64,000 nt of DNA from Magnetococcales bacterium (GTDB taxonomy: Bacteria > Pseudomonadota > Magnetococcia > Magnetococcales > UBA8363). The stretch lies in the NCBI GenBank assembly GCA_015232865.1, contig JADFYU010000008.1, positions 29,748 to 93,747 of the forward strand, written 5' to 3'. This document shows, one piece after another, positions 43,791 to 52,905 of this stretch. The position numbers and the translations under genes are program-made. Positions within the stretch are counted from its first letter, which is position 1; each line of letters begins with the position of its first letter. The notes beneath the pieces were generated by a model. That model worked only from the letters and a program-made list of their open reading frames with translations. It was not told the origin of the DNA and did not search any database.

Positions 43791-45875
43791 CTAAAACTCC
43801 AACCCAGCCGTAACCCAGATACTGCGCCCGGGTTCGTTGACCTGAACCTGGGTGACATCAAAGGTGTTGCCTTGGTTGAGGTGCTCGGAATAGGCTCGAT
43901 CGAACAGATTGTTGACGCCGAATTTCAGCTTCAACCCCAAATCAAAGCTGTAGGAACCATAGAGATCGACGACGGTAAAACCTGGAGTTTTTTGTGTATC
44001 CAAGCCACTGCCGATGGTGGTGTCGTCATCGACACGATTCTGTTTGCTGGTCAGGCGAACCTTACCACCGACACTCCAGTTTTTCTCTTTATAATCTGTT
44101 GTTATGGCTGTTTCAAAGGGAGGAATCTGTGCCAGGGGCCGGTCATCCGTCAAATTTTCTCCATGGACATAGGCAAAGGAGATCCCACTGACCAGATGGC
44201 TGTTCCAATATCGATTCAACGCCACTTCACCACCAATCAGACGGGCATCGACATTCCGATAGATGGTCGCATTGTTACCGACGCCACTGTTGCCATGATC
44301 CCGGTCTCGAAGAATGAAGTCGGTCACCCGGTTATAATAGGCACTGGCATCGACCGCCCATTTTTCAATTTTAAACTGACTGCCCAGCTCGATTTGATGA
44401 TGCTGTTCCGGATCCAGAAAGGGGTTGCCGACCCAACGGGAACTTTCGCTGGCGTTGTTGTTGGAGGCCAGATAACGCTCGGTGGCGTCGGCGGTCCGAA
44501 CACTGCGACTCAACGATCCGTAAAGGGTGCCGTTGCCGTGCAGAATATCCTGCTCAAAACGGACCATGCCGCCAATGTTGTTTTCTGTCTCCTTGGTGGA
44601 GCTGCCGCCATAATAGATCGTATAGAGACCGGCGGCGCTGAGCTTGGCAACGGCGCCCATGGCATCGGTGGGGGTGGCCGTGGTTTTGTCCGCCGTAGCC
44701 CGAACATGGTCATAGCGCAGACCAAACTTAAGCCGCCGATCCTCCCGCAACGACCATTCGGTCTCACCATACAGGCCGACGGTCCGAATGGTCACGTCCG
44801 GCCAGAGAAAAGATTGGCTGGTGTTGACGTTACCCACCGTACCCCGATAGCGCACCGCATTCCGATCATTATTTTGATAATTGACGCCAAACTTACTTAA
44901 AAACGGCCCATGAGCCGCCTCAAAATCCACGTGTCCGCTCCAGGTATCGGAATTCGAAGGTGCCCGCATGTACATGGCCGCTGCCACAGGGGTGCGGAAA
45001 CTATAATTGTCCATCAGATGATCGATGGCCGAATAGGAAATCTGCCCGGACATCTTTTGTATCGCCCCGCCGGACAACCCCTGTTCAAACTTCAGCCGAT
45101 AGGCGTCGTGGCGGGTGTAGGGGGTATCCATGCCGGCGCCGGCATAGAGAAGATCATCGGCGTTGGTGGCCTCATAGCCAATTTCAACCCGGGTGTCGTT
45201 ATCCGGCGTCCAACCCAAAATCAGGTTGCCGGTATTCTCCTTGTAGGCGGCTCGAACCGAGTTACCGTTGCCGTCTTCATAGTCTTCTCCGGTGCTGTGA
45301 TTGCCAATAATACGAGCAAAGCCCTGACTGTTCCCCAAAGCCAGATCGACAAACCCCTCGCGTCCGTCGGAATTGCCACGGTATCCGCCACTGACCTTGC
45401 CACGATACCATTTTTCTCCGCCAAACCGCTCGGTATGACGCTTGAACAACACGGTTCCACCACTACCGCCACCACCATATTGAACCGTCTGACTGCCTTT
45501 GATCACCTCCAACTCATCATAGGTTTCAGAAGCCCCGTAGGAGCTTGGCGGGTCCATGCGGTTGGGGCAGCCGCCATGGACATAGCTGCCATCGAGCAAA
45601 ATATTGAGACGGGTCTGGGACTGGCCCCGAATCACCGGATCAGCTCCGTGCCCGCCAATCCGGGAGGTCGAAAGTCCCGGAATAGTCGCAAGCAGGTCTC
45701 CGCCATCGGTTACCGGCCCTTTGGCCCGCGACTCAAGAACCAAACGAGAGGTGGCCGGCTCAAAAATCTGGGTATCTTCAACGACAATTGGCGCCATTTG
45801 GCTGACAACCGGTTCGGCCACCGCTGCCGCCGACCAGAGCGATAACAGCGCAGATAGAGCGAGTGTATTTTTCAT
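43791..45875 (-). CDS. oprC: TonB-dependent copper receptor (OprC-like)
   Basis: A 694-residue outer-membrane receptor: signal peptide (1-20), plug (about 40-160) and a 22-strand barrel ending in WVTAGLEF. The plug has RGQSQTRLNILLDGSYVHGG and CPNRMDPP, and the barrel has DHLMDNYSFRTP. These give C103-xxx-M107 and H286-x-M288, the same CxxxM and HxM pairs that bind copper in Pseudomonas OprC; the surrounding text also fits that family (TonB-copper). It heads a compact operon with tonB, exbB and exbD. About 435 bases of upstream DNA contain a repeat arm and a hairpin. A role in copper import, perhaps for cytochrome oxidase or NO-related enzymes, is likely. Confidence 0.9.
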   Translation of the reverse strand: MKNTLALSALLSLWSAAAVAEPVVSQMAPIVVEDTQIFEPATSRLVLESRAKGPVTDGGDLLATIPGLSTSRIGGHGADPVIRGQSQTRLNILLDGSYVHGGCPNRMDPPSSYGASETYDELEVIKGSQTVQYGGGGSGGTVLFKRHTERFGGEKWYRGKVSGGYRGNSDGREGFVDLALGNSQGFARIIGNHSTGEDYEDGNGNSVRAAYKENTGNLILGWTPDNDTRVEIGYEATNADDLLYAGAGMDTPYTRHDAYRLKFEQGLSGGAIQKMSGQISYSAIDHLMDNYSFRTPVAAAMYMRAPSNSDTWSGHVDFEAAHGPFLSKFGVNYQNNDRNAVRYRGTVGNVNTSQSFLWPDVTIRTVGLYGETEWSLREDRRLKFGLRYDHVRATADKTTATPTDAMGAVAKLSAAGLYTIYYGGSSTKETENNIGGMVRFEQDILHGNGTLYGSLSRSVRTADATERYLASNNNASESSRWVGNPFLDPEQHHQIELGSQFKIEKWAVDASAYYNRVTDFILRDRDHGNSGVGNNATIYRNVDARLIGGEVALNRYWNSHLVSGISFAYVHGENLTDDRPLAQIPPFETAITTDYKEKNWSVGGKVRLTSKQNRVDDDTTIGSGLDTQKTPGFTVVDLYGSYSFDLGLKLKFGVNNLFDRAYSEHLNQGNTFDVTQVQVNEPGRSIWVTAGLEF

Positions 45876-45910
45876 TGATTTTCCCTCTTTGCATTTTATA
45901 GTTTTTTTTT

Positions 45911-45929
45911 CAATCCAGATCCAGCAGTT
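45911..45929. repeat. left arm of the palindromic repeat upstream of oprC
   Basis: AATCCAGATCCAGCAGTTG matches the left terminus at 14 of 17 positions. GTCTGGTTTATCC further right recalls the inner segment ATTGGTTTATCTGG of the full copy, so about half an element remains (to about 45965). Confidence 0.6.
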
Positions 45930-46052
45930 GAGCCCGCATTCATGGTCAACCGTCTGGTTTATCCAAGTGTGACCAATGTGCTATGCAAGCAGGGCACCAT
46001 GTGATTTACTTTTTATTATCAAATATATACAAATATATTTCAAACCAATCAT

Positions 46053-46087
46053 GTGGCAAATGACCCACTCACAAGGTCATTTGCCAC
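46053..46087. other. 13-base-pair hairpin in the oprC / methyltransferase intergenic region
   Basis: GTGGCAAATGACC and GGTCATTTGCCAC pair perfectly around a nine-base loop. CTCTTTTAAATTTT follows on the plus strand, so it could be a terminator or an operator for a dimeric regulator of the divergent oprC operon. No gene ends here on the plus strand. Confidence 0.6.
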
Positions 46088-46166
46088 CTCTTTTAAATTT
46101 TGCAATACCCACTCAACCATCACACGGATGAGTTTAGAAATAATTATCTCCCCCTGTGGTTGGTTT

Positions 46167-46182
46167 TGGCACATAACTTCCA
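46167..46182 (+). promoter_or_regulatory. candidate sigma54 promoter
   Basis: TGGCACATAACTTCCA matches the -24/-12 consensus TGGCAC-N5-TTGCA with one change in the -12 (TTCC for TTGC). It lies 128 bases upstream of the GTG of the methyltransferase gene and faces it. Two sigma54 activators are encoded in the window. Single-mismatch sites occur by chance. Confidence 0.35.
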
Positions 46183-46310
46183 TTTTTATGTAACGAGTCC
46201 GCTTTATTCTCCGCCCGAAATCGGACCGGACATATCAAAGTCATTAACAGCCTGCGGAATGATTTGTCTGTAAATTATTGAATTTTTGATAATTATTATA
46301 TAATTTTTAT

Positions 46311-47162
46311 GTGGAACATTTAACGGGGAGTACCGGTTTGATTCGTGCGCTATCAAAAATCAACGTCATCATTGACCGGCAGAACCGTTGGTTGGTGGAG
46401 GATTTGACGGCGGAAGAGTTGGTTCTCCATGACAAGCTCGACAGTTTTCTTGCAGAATATTGTAATTTTCATCGGCTGACCGCCGATAAAGCCGCCGATC
46501 TATTCATGACGTTCATATCCCGGTTTTCCAAAGATCTGGCCCGATTTGAAGAGACCGGTATTTTTGCCGCTCCCCAGACGCAGCCGCATTCGATCCTCAT
46601 GGATCGCACCACCTATGACGTCAGTTTGATCATCAGCACCCTGGTGACCAAACACCGTTTTGAAATTATGAAGCGGATTAATCAGATATCGGTACCAACG
46701 GGTAATTGTCTGGTAATCGGAGTCGGTCCCGGTCTCGAATTATTACTGTTGGAGGGGAAAAACAATCGGATAGAGGCCTATGATCCAACCTTGAGCGCTT
46801 TTGTGTCACATCGGTTTACGCAGGTCAACCTGATCGAAGAGTTTTTTGTTTCCAGTCCGACAAACCGCTATGAGACCATCTTCGCCATCGAACTGCTTGA
46901 GCATCTGGACAACCCCTTGCAACTGATCGAAGCGGCTCAAGGCGGGTTGAAACCGGGGGGAAGATTATGGACGACGACCATCAAGAATGTGCCTCAATTT
47001 GACCATGTATACAATTTTACAGATGCAGCAAACTTTGAAAAGCAGGTTGAGATACGGGGGTTTTCCTTAATCCAAAAGCAGGTTATTGCCCATGAATATC
47101 TGATGTCCAACCTGGATGCCAACAATATTTTCTATCTATTTGAAACCCGTGAGCTTATTTAG
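46311..47162 (+). CDS. class I SAM-dependent methyltransferase
   Basis: A 283-residue protein. The first 115 residues are helical with no known match; the SAM fold follows: motif I NCLVIGVGPGLELLLLEG, RIEAYDPT, FAIELLEHLDNPLQLIEA and LKPGGRLWTTTI. This EL-LEHL pattern fits UbiG/type-11 methyltransferases. The frame starts at GTG (46311). It is first of three genes with an SGNH-like protein and an MBOAT acyltransferase, suggesting the modification of a glycan or lipid at the cell surface. Substrate is unknown. Confidence 0.8.
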   Translation: MEHLTGSTGLIRALSKINVIIDRQNRWLVEDLTAEELVLHDKLDSFLAEYCNFHRLTADKAADLFMTFISRFSKDLARFEETGIFAAPQTQPHSILMDRTTYDVSLIISTLVTKHRFEIMKRINQISVPTGNCLVIGVGPGLELLLLEGKNNRIEAYDPTLSAFVSHRFTQVNLIEEFFVSSPTNRYETIFAIELLEHLDNPLQLIEAAQGGLKPGGRLWTTTIKNVPQFDHVYNFTDAANFEKQVEIRGFSLIQKQVIAHEYLMSNLDANNIFYLFETRELI

Positions 47163-47256
47163 TCTGATATCAACGAGGGGCCAGGGGCATGAATCGGTCG
47201 GCCTCAAAACTCCGGCAACCGTTGGATCGGTCCAATCCGGTTTGTCCAACATCGGG

Positions 47257-48309
47257 ATGCTGCTGCGACTGTTGGTGATGCTGACCGTCATCTTTGCCAC
47301 CCCCATCATGTTGGGTGACAGGCAGGCCAAACCGGCCTTTGATGCGACCCAGAAGAACAACCTGACAAAACTCAACCCGGATTATGTTTTTGTCGGCAGC
47401 TCCGTGTTGCTTTCCCGCCTGGATGTGGATTATTTCAACCAACTCCTGTCTGGGCAGAGCGGATATATTCTCGGAGATTTCGGCGCTCCTTCGGCGCTGT
47501 GGTATCTCTATCTGAAAAACAGCCTGATCGCCTCAAATATCAGGCCAAAAACGGTTTTCATCTTTTTTCGGAATACCGCTCTGACCAACCCGATCGAGGG
47601 AGCCAGCTCCCTGTTCATCCGGGAAAAAATCGACAAAAACGCTCTGGAACACGAACCAATCTATGATCGGGTGATGGGATATCATAAAACCTTCATCCAT
47701 AGCCTTGGCGAATGGTTTGTCTGGCTCTATCCCATTCAGGAGCATTGGCAGAAAAGTCTGAAATGGCAAACGGACAGTATTGGTTTTTTGTTTGGATTGC
47801 CCGGATATGCCCACTACAAATGGCAAACGATTTTCAACCCAAATCTGGTTTCGTCTGAGCAGCGACAGGAATTTGTCCAGGCCAGAGCGCAATTGAGCAC
47901 ACAGATCAACCAGCAGATTTTTACGGCGCGCAACATTCGTGACCAACAGGACCGCATCCATCAAGTGGAATCCGGGCAGAGTCTGACCGATTTTAAAAAG
48001 CGTCTGCCCCTCTCTTTTTTGCCGGAAATGGTTCGGTTGGGTAAAGAGGCGGGCTTGAAATTGGTCCTGGTTCGCATTCAAACCAGGCCACACCTGGACG
48101 GCACTCTGGGAGATGACAGCCCGGAATTCAACCGTTATCGGGATGATCTCGCCGAATACGCCGCCCAACAGGGAGTCGGATTTCATGATTTCAGCCATGA
48201 TCCCAACATAACCCGAACAATGTACAAAGACGGTTCTCACATAGCAGAACCGTTCAGGAAGCACTGGACGAAAAACATGGTGGATCGTCTTCAGGAGTAT
48301 CTGCGATGA
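47257..48309 (+). CDS. SGNH-like membrane-anchored protein (AlgJ/AlgX-type partner of MBOAT)
   Basis: About 350 residues, an N-terminal TM (LLRLLVMLTVIFATPIMLG) and a periplasmic domain. A GSS motif in DYVFVGSSVLLSRLD takes the place of the GDS nucleophile of SGNH hydrolases, and the end has DGSHIAEPFRKHW, a DxxH block. Proteins of this kind work next to MBOAT transferases in alginate or other glycan O-acetylation. The start is unclear: the frame is open to 47116 inside the preceding gene, and the ATG at 47257 gives the most natural anchor. It overlaps the MBOAT gene by four bases. Confidence 0.7.
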   Translation: MLLRLLVMLTVIFATPIMLGDRQAKPAFDATQKNNLTKLNPDYVFVGSSVLLSRLDVDYFNQLLSGQSGYILGDFGAPSALWYLYLKNSLIASNIRPKTVFIFFRNTALTNPIEGASSLFIREKIDKNALEHEPIYDRVMGYHKTFIHSLGEWFVWLYPIQEHWQKSLKWQTDSIGFLFGLPGYAHYKWQTIFNPNLVSSEQRQEFVQARAQLSTQINQQIFTARNIRDQQDRIHQVESGQSLTDFKKRLPLSFLPEMVRLGKEAGLKLVLVRIQTRPHLDGTLGDDSPEFNRYRDDLAEYAAQQGVGFHDFSHDPNITRTMYKDGSHIAEPFRKHWTKNMVDRLQEYLR

Positions 48310-49721
48310 TTTTTCATAGCCTGGAGTATCTGCTTTTTCTGCCCGTCGTCCTGGCAATCTATTGGCTGCTTGACCGAAAAAAACAGGTGATTTTCCTGTT
48401 GGTTATGAGCTATTTTTTTTACGGCTACATCCACCCCTGGTTTCTCTTTTTAATCGCAGCGTCAACCTTTGTCGATTATTTTTGCGGTCTGGCCATGGAC
48501 CGCCATCCCGACCACAAACAGCGTGTTTTATTGGTCAGTATCGCCTTTAATCTGGGACTGCTGGGATATTTCAAATATTTTGGATTTTTTATCGACAACG
48601 TAACCGAACTGTTGCTGCTGCTCGGTCTTCCGGGATTTACCAACAACCTGGATATCTATCTGCCGGTCGGAATCTCTTTTTATACCTTTCAGACCATGAG
48701 CTATACCATCGATATCTATCGAGGCCAGCTCAAACCTCGAAGAAATTTTCTTGATTTTGCCCTTTTTGTCTCCTTTTTTCCGCAGCTGGTGGCAGGCCCG
48801 ATAGAACGGGCCATCCATTTTCTGCCGCAGATCGAGAAAGAAAGATGCCTCTCCTTTGAGCGGGTACAAAGCGCTTTGTTTCTGCTGATCTGGGGGTTTT
48901 TCAAAAAACTGGTGATCGCCGATAACGTCGCCTTTATCGTCAACAAGATTTACTCGCTGGAAGAGACCTCGTTCGCCCTGGTTGCTGTCGGTGCGTTTGC
49001 CTTTGCCATCCAGGTCTATGCCGACTTTTCAGCCTACACGGACATCGCCCGAGGATCAGCCCGGCTGTTGGGGTTCGACCTGTCGCAAAACTTCAACCAT
49101 CCCTATCTATCCGCTTCGCCGACCGAGTTTTGGAAACGCTGGCATATCTCGCTCTCCTCCTGGATACACGATTATGTCTTTCTGCCGTTGGCCCTGTCTC
49201 GTCGCTTGCGGGCCGCGACCGGTGGGCTGGTCATCAGTTTGGTCATCACCTTTTTCTTGAACGGCCTCTGGCACGGAGCCGGCTGGAATTTCATTCTGTT
49301 CGGGCTATATCACTGCGGCTTGATTTTGGTCTATGGGTTGGCCAAATCCATCACTCCGGAGCCAATCCGGGAGAGCCTATGGTTGCGACCGTTCCAAATC
49401 ATGTTGATGTTTGCCTTGACCTTGGTCGGTTATGTGTTGTTCCGAGAGACGGATCTCTCTTACGCCTGGCGAAACCTGACTCTATCGCCTTTTGAGAATA
49501 GTCCGTTACAACAGCAAGCCGCTCTTTTTCTGTTTGGGCAGACGCTCTTTTATTCCCTGCCCCTGTGGGGACATACCCTGTTTGCTTATCTGCGTGGACC
49601 GATTTTTGCCAACCGACAATGGGCATTGCTGACCTTTCAAACGGTTTTATCTCTGCTGATGTTCATTGGAATTCTGGTTCTTCGGGGTGATTCGGTCGAT
49701 TTTATCTATTTTCAGTTTTGA
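48306..49721 (+). CDS. MBOAT family O-acyltransferase (AlgI-like)
   Basis: A 471-residue membrane-bound O-acyltransferase with about ten TM helices. It opens MIFHSLEYLLFLPVVLAIYW as AlgI relatives do; other marks are FVSFFPQLVAGPIERAIHFL, ILLIWGFFKKLVIADN-like WGFFKKLVIADNVAF, PTEFWKRWHISLSSWIHDYV and the catalytic-His block FLNGLWHGAGWNFILFGLYH. AlgI-type proteins take acyl groups from the cytoplasm for O-acetylation of exopolysaccharide in the periplasm, with an SGNH partner. The preceding SGNH-like gene overlaps it by four bases. The acceptor is not encoded nearby. Confidence 0.93.
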   Translation: MIFHSLEYLLFLPVVLAIYWLLDRKKQVIFLLVMSYFFYGYIHPWFLFLIAASTFVDYFCGLAMDRHPDHKQRVLLVSIAFNLGLLGYFKYFGFFIDNVTELLLLLGLPGFTNNLDIYLPVGISFYTFQTMSYTIDIYRGQLKPRRNFLDFALFVSFFPQLVAGPIERAIHFLPQIEKERCLSFERVQSALFLLIWGFFKKLVIADNVAFIVNKIYSLEETSFALVAVGAFAFAIQVYADFSAYTDIARGSARLLGFDLSQNFNHPYLSASPTEFWKRWHISLSSWIHDYVFLPLALSRRLRAATGGLVISLVITFFLNGLWHGAGWNFILFGLYHCGLILVYGLAKSITPEPIRESLWLRPFQIMLMFALTLVGYVLFRETDLSYAWRNLTLSPFENSPLQQQAALFLFGQTLFYSLPLWGHTLFAYLRGPIFANRQWALLTFQTVLSLLMFIGILVLRGDSVDFIYFQF

Positions 49722-49905
49722 CCGTTTTTTTTATTTTTATTTCGATGAGGTCACCAGTCGGTTATGAATCTCCGATTTCAAATAAATAAACAATTGTTAT
49801 CTAACCGTTACCTGGATATAATGGTGCTATTGATATCATGGGCCGCATGGATCTTTTTTCAGCAACCAGATCTGAAGACCTACACTTCTGATTGAACAGT
49901 ATATA

Positions 49906-52743
49906 ATGACTCAACGACTTTATATTTTTCTATTCCTGCTACTGGTTTTTTGCTCATCCATCTCGCAAGCCAATACGGCTCCGTTGGTTCGGGTAGGCTA
50001 TTTTCCAAATCCTCCTCAAGTTTTCCAGAATGACCTGGGAGAACCTCAAGGGATCTACATCGATTTGATTCGTGAGATTGCTCGCCTGGAGGGGTGGGAG
50101 CTCCAGTTTGTCTGGTCCGATTGGTCAACGGCTTTGGAAAAACTCCAGAATCAAGAGATCGATCTGTTGACCAGCATCGGTTTTAGCAGTGAGCGCGACC
50201 AAACCATGGATTTCAGCCAGGAGAGCGTGGTTACGGTCTGGGGAGAGATTTATCAGCATAGAAACGGTCAGATTCAAACCATACTGGACCTGAACAACCT
50301 GCAAATTGCGGTGATGAAGGATGGGATATATGGCATTAAACTGGCTGAACTCTGCCATCAGTTCGACATCCGCTGCCAGATTGTTTCCGTACCCAGTTAT
50401 GACGATGTTTTAAAAGAGATTTCAAAAGGTCGGGTTGATGCCGGTGCCGTCAATAGTGTTTTTGGTGCCCGGCAAAAAGGCCGGGAGAACATCAAGCCAA
50501 CCACCATTCTCTACCATCCTCTGGGCTTGCGGTTTGCCGCCAAGGAGGGACAGAACAGCCTTCTGCTGGCCAGCATCGACCGCCGGATAAAAGCCTGGAA
50601 AAGAGAGCATGACAGCTATTATTTTCAGGTCTTGGATCAATGGCTGACCGGCTTGGGCGATTCCCAGGGGTTGCTTTCACCTTGGGTCAAAGGTCTCTTT
50701 TCGGTGGCAGCCATTTTATTGATTGTTTTGGGAGTCGGCGCCCTGTTTTTACGTCGTCAGGTCCGACTGCGAACAAAAGATCTGGCCCGTTCCCATCAAC
50801 GGTATCAAACCTTGGTATCCAATCTGCCTGGCCTGGTTTTTCGGGGGTATAACGATTCATCCCGAACCATGGTCATTGTCAGCCAGGGCGCTCTGGCCCT
50901 GACCGGATATGAGCCGGAAACGTTCATCAACAATGCCGAACTCGCCTACATCGATCTTATTATTACAGAGGATCGGGGTCCGGTGTTGCAAAGCATCCAA
51001 AATGCGGTCAAGACCAACACCCCTTACGAGATCAAATACCGGCTTCAACCTTTGAAACAGAGCCAACGCTGGGTTTTGGAAAAGGGACAACCTCTTTTTG
51101 CTGAAGAGGGAGGAGTCGTCGTTTTGGAGGGGTTCATCACCGATATAACCGAGCAGGTTCTCTCCGAAAAAGCGCTCCGGGTCAGCGATGCGTTCAACCG
51201 GATGTTGATGGGAAACCTGCCGGTCGGATTGAGTCTGTGCGATCTGTCCGGTAATATTGTCGATGCCAATCCCGCCTATGCACAAATCCTCGGTTACTCC
51301 GTGCCAGAAACCATCCAACTCAATATTTGGAATATCACCCCGGAGAAACTCCACCCACTGCAAAGCAACAAACTGGACCACCTCAATCGAGAAAGGCGAT
51401 ACGGTCCCAATGAAATGGAGTACATCCATAAAGACGGCCATACCATTCCGGTCCGAATCTACAGCTTGATCATCGAAAAGGATGGCCAACCCTATATCTG
51501 GTCAACGGTCGAAGATATCACCGATCGACATCAAGCACAGCAAGCACAGGTCGCCAAAGAGCGGGCCGAGGCGGCCAACCAGGCCAAAACCACCTTTCTC
51601 ACCACCATGTCCCATGAAATACGCACCCCCATGAACGCCATTCTCGGTATGGCCGAACTATTGGAAGAGACAAACCTGTCCAATAAACAGCGTCGTTATG
51701 TCAGCACCCTGAATCGCTCTGGAAAAACCTTGCTGATTCTCATCAACGACATTCTCGATCTCTCCAAGATTGAATCCGGGCAACTCTCTCTGGAAAAACA
51801 TCCTTTTGAGCCACGTGAGGTCATCCAGGAGATTATTGCGCTGTTTACCTTCATCTCCCAGGAAAAAGGGCTGTCCCTGCTCTCTCAGGTGGACGAGGCG
51901 TGTCCGAAGTGGCTTGAAGGGGATTCATTTCGGCTTCGACAGGTTTTGATCAATCTGGTCAGCAATGCCATCAAATTTACCGATAGCGGGCAGGTACTCA
52001 TCACCATCAACGTCGAATCGGAAAACAATATTGCTTTTTCAATCGCCGATACCGGTCCCGGAATAGCCAAAGAAAAGCGTCAGGAGATTTTTCAACCCTT
52101 TACCCAGGCGGACTCCACCACCACTCGTCTCCATGGCGGGACCGGATTGGGACTGACCATCTGCCAGCGATTGGTGGCCCTGATGGATGGATACATCAAA
52201 CTGGAGAGCGTCGTCGGTGAAGGCAGTCGATTCTCCTTTACCCTGCCCATGCCAACCTTGAAGGATCAGACCCAGCCAGAAACGAATGAAAATAATCGAG
52301 CACAACACCCGGAATCACCGCAAAAAAATGATCTGAGCCACATTTCTATCCTGCTCGTTGAAGATATCGAAGAGAACATCATGATCATCAAAGGTTTTTT
52401 GGAACAGACCGGTTATCGGCTCACTGTGGCCGGTAATGGAGCGGAGGCGATTAAACTGTTCAAAAAACAGACATTCAACCTGATTTTGATGGATATTCAG
52501 ATGCCGATCATGGACGGCTATACCGCGACGCGCCAGATCCGTGAACTGGAATCGCAAAAAAACCGCAAACCAACCCCGATTATCGCTTTGACCGCCCACG
52601 CGCTCAGCGAAAACAAACAACAGGTCATCGAAGCCGGTTGCAATGAGCATCTGACCAAACCGGTCCGAAAGAAGCGACTGATCGAGACCATCGAAAAGTT
52701 TATACCGACCTCTGAATCGGCTGAAAATCAATGGAATTTATAG
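49906..52743 (+). CDS. hybrid sensor histidine kinase with periplasmic SBP_bac_3 domain
   Basis: A 945-residue membrane kinase. Signal peptide to about 23, then a periplasmic solute-binding (type 3) domain, about 28-250 (LVRVGYFPNPPQVFQ, EIDLLTSIGFSSERDQTMDF, GRVDAGAVNSVFG), one TM about 263-283, two PAS domains about 300-420 and 425-545, HisKA with His570 in [12 protein letters not shown], HATPase ([34 protein letters not shown]) and a receiver with Asp863 in LILMDIQMP. It resembles BvgS/EvgS-type sensors but has one SBP domain and no HPt. Ligand unknown. The receiving HPt or regulator is not adjacent. Downstream are c-type cytochrome genes. Confidence 0.94.
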   Translation: MTQRLYIFLFLLLVFCSSISQANTAPLVRVGYFPNPPQVFQNDLGEPQGIYIDLIREIARLEGWELQFVWSDWSTALEKLQNQEIDLLTSIGFSSERDQTMDFSQESVVTVWGEIYQHRNGQIQTILDLNNLQIAVMKDGIYGIKLAELCHQFDIRCQIVSVPSYDDVLKEISKGRVDAGAVNSVFGARQKGRENIKPTTILYHPLGLRFAAKEGQNSLLLASIDRRIKAWKREHDSYYFQVLDQWLTGLGDSQGLLSPWVKGLFSVAAILLIVLGVGALFLRRQVRLRTKDLARSHQRYQTLVSNLPGLVFRGYNDSSRTMVIVSQGALALTGYEPETFINNAELAYIDLIITEDRGPVLQSIQNAVKTNTPYEIKYRLQPLKQSQRWVLEKGQPLFAEEGGVVVLEGFITDITEQVLSEKALRVSDAFNRMLMGNLPVGLSLCDLSGNIVDANPAYAQILGYSVPETIQLNIWNITPEKLHPLQSNKLDHLNRERRYGPNEMEYIHKDGHTIPVRIYSLIIEKDGQPYIWSTVEDITDRHQAQQAQVAKERAEAANQAKTTFLTTMSHEIRTPMNAILGMAELLEETNLSNKQRRYVSTLNRSGKTLLILINDILDLSKIESGQLSLEKHPFEPREVIQEIIALFTFISQEKGLSLLSQVDEACPKWLEGDSFRLRQVLINLVSNAIKFTDSGQVLITINVESENNIAFSIADTGPGIAKEKRQEIFQPFTQADSTTTRLHGGTGLGLTICQRLVALMDGYIKLESVVGEGSRFSFTLPMPTLKDQTQPETNENNRAQHPESPQKNDLSHISILLVEDIEENIMIIKGFLEQTGYRLTVAGNGAEAIKLFKKQTFNLILMDIQMPIMDGYTATRQIRELESQKNRKPTPIIALTAHALSENKQQVIEAGCNEHLTKPVRKKRLIETIEKFIPTSESAENQWNL

Positions 52744-52905
52744 CAACTCTGCCGACACAGAACCGGTCACTTTTTCATGACAAAATATAAATAAATATTG
52801 TAAACTGGGTCGCGTATCACTTGGACAACAGACAACGAAAATAGAGTTTGATCCTGAATAGCCAAAACAGGAAGAGAATCAGAACCATTTAAAGCGAGAA
52901 AATTC

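Noticed and set aside
43668..45845. Two long plus-strand frames (410 and 311 codons) opposite oprC and tonB
   Set aside because: They run exactly against the receptor gene, which has full family motifs. Their translations lack recognisable domains.
47189..47280. ATG at 47189 with GGGG site as start of the SGNH-like gene after a frameshift
   Set aside because: That register stops after about 29 codons; no evidence that it joins the downstream frame, so the ATG at 47257 was kept.
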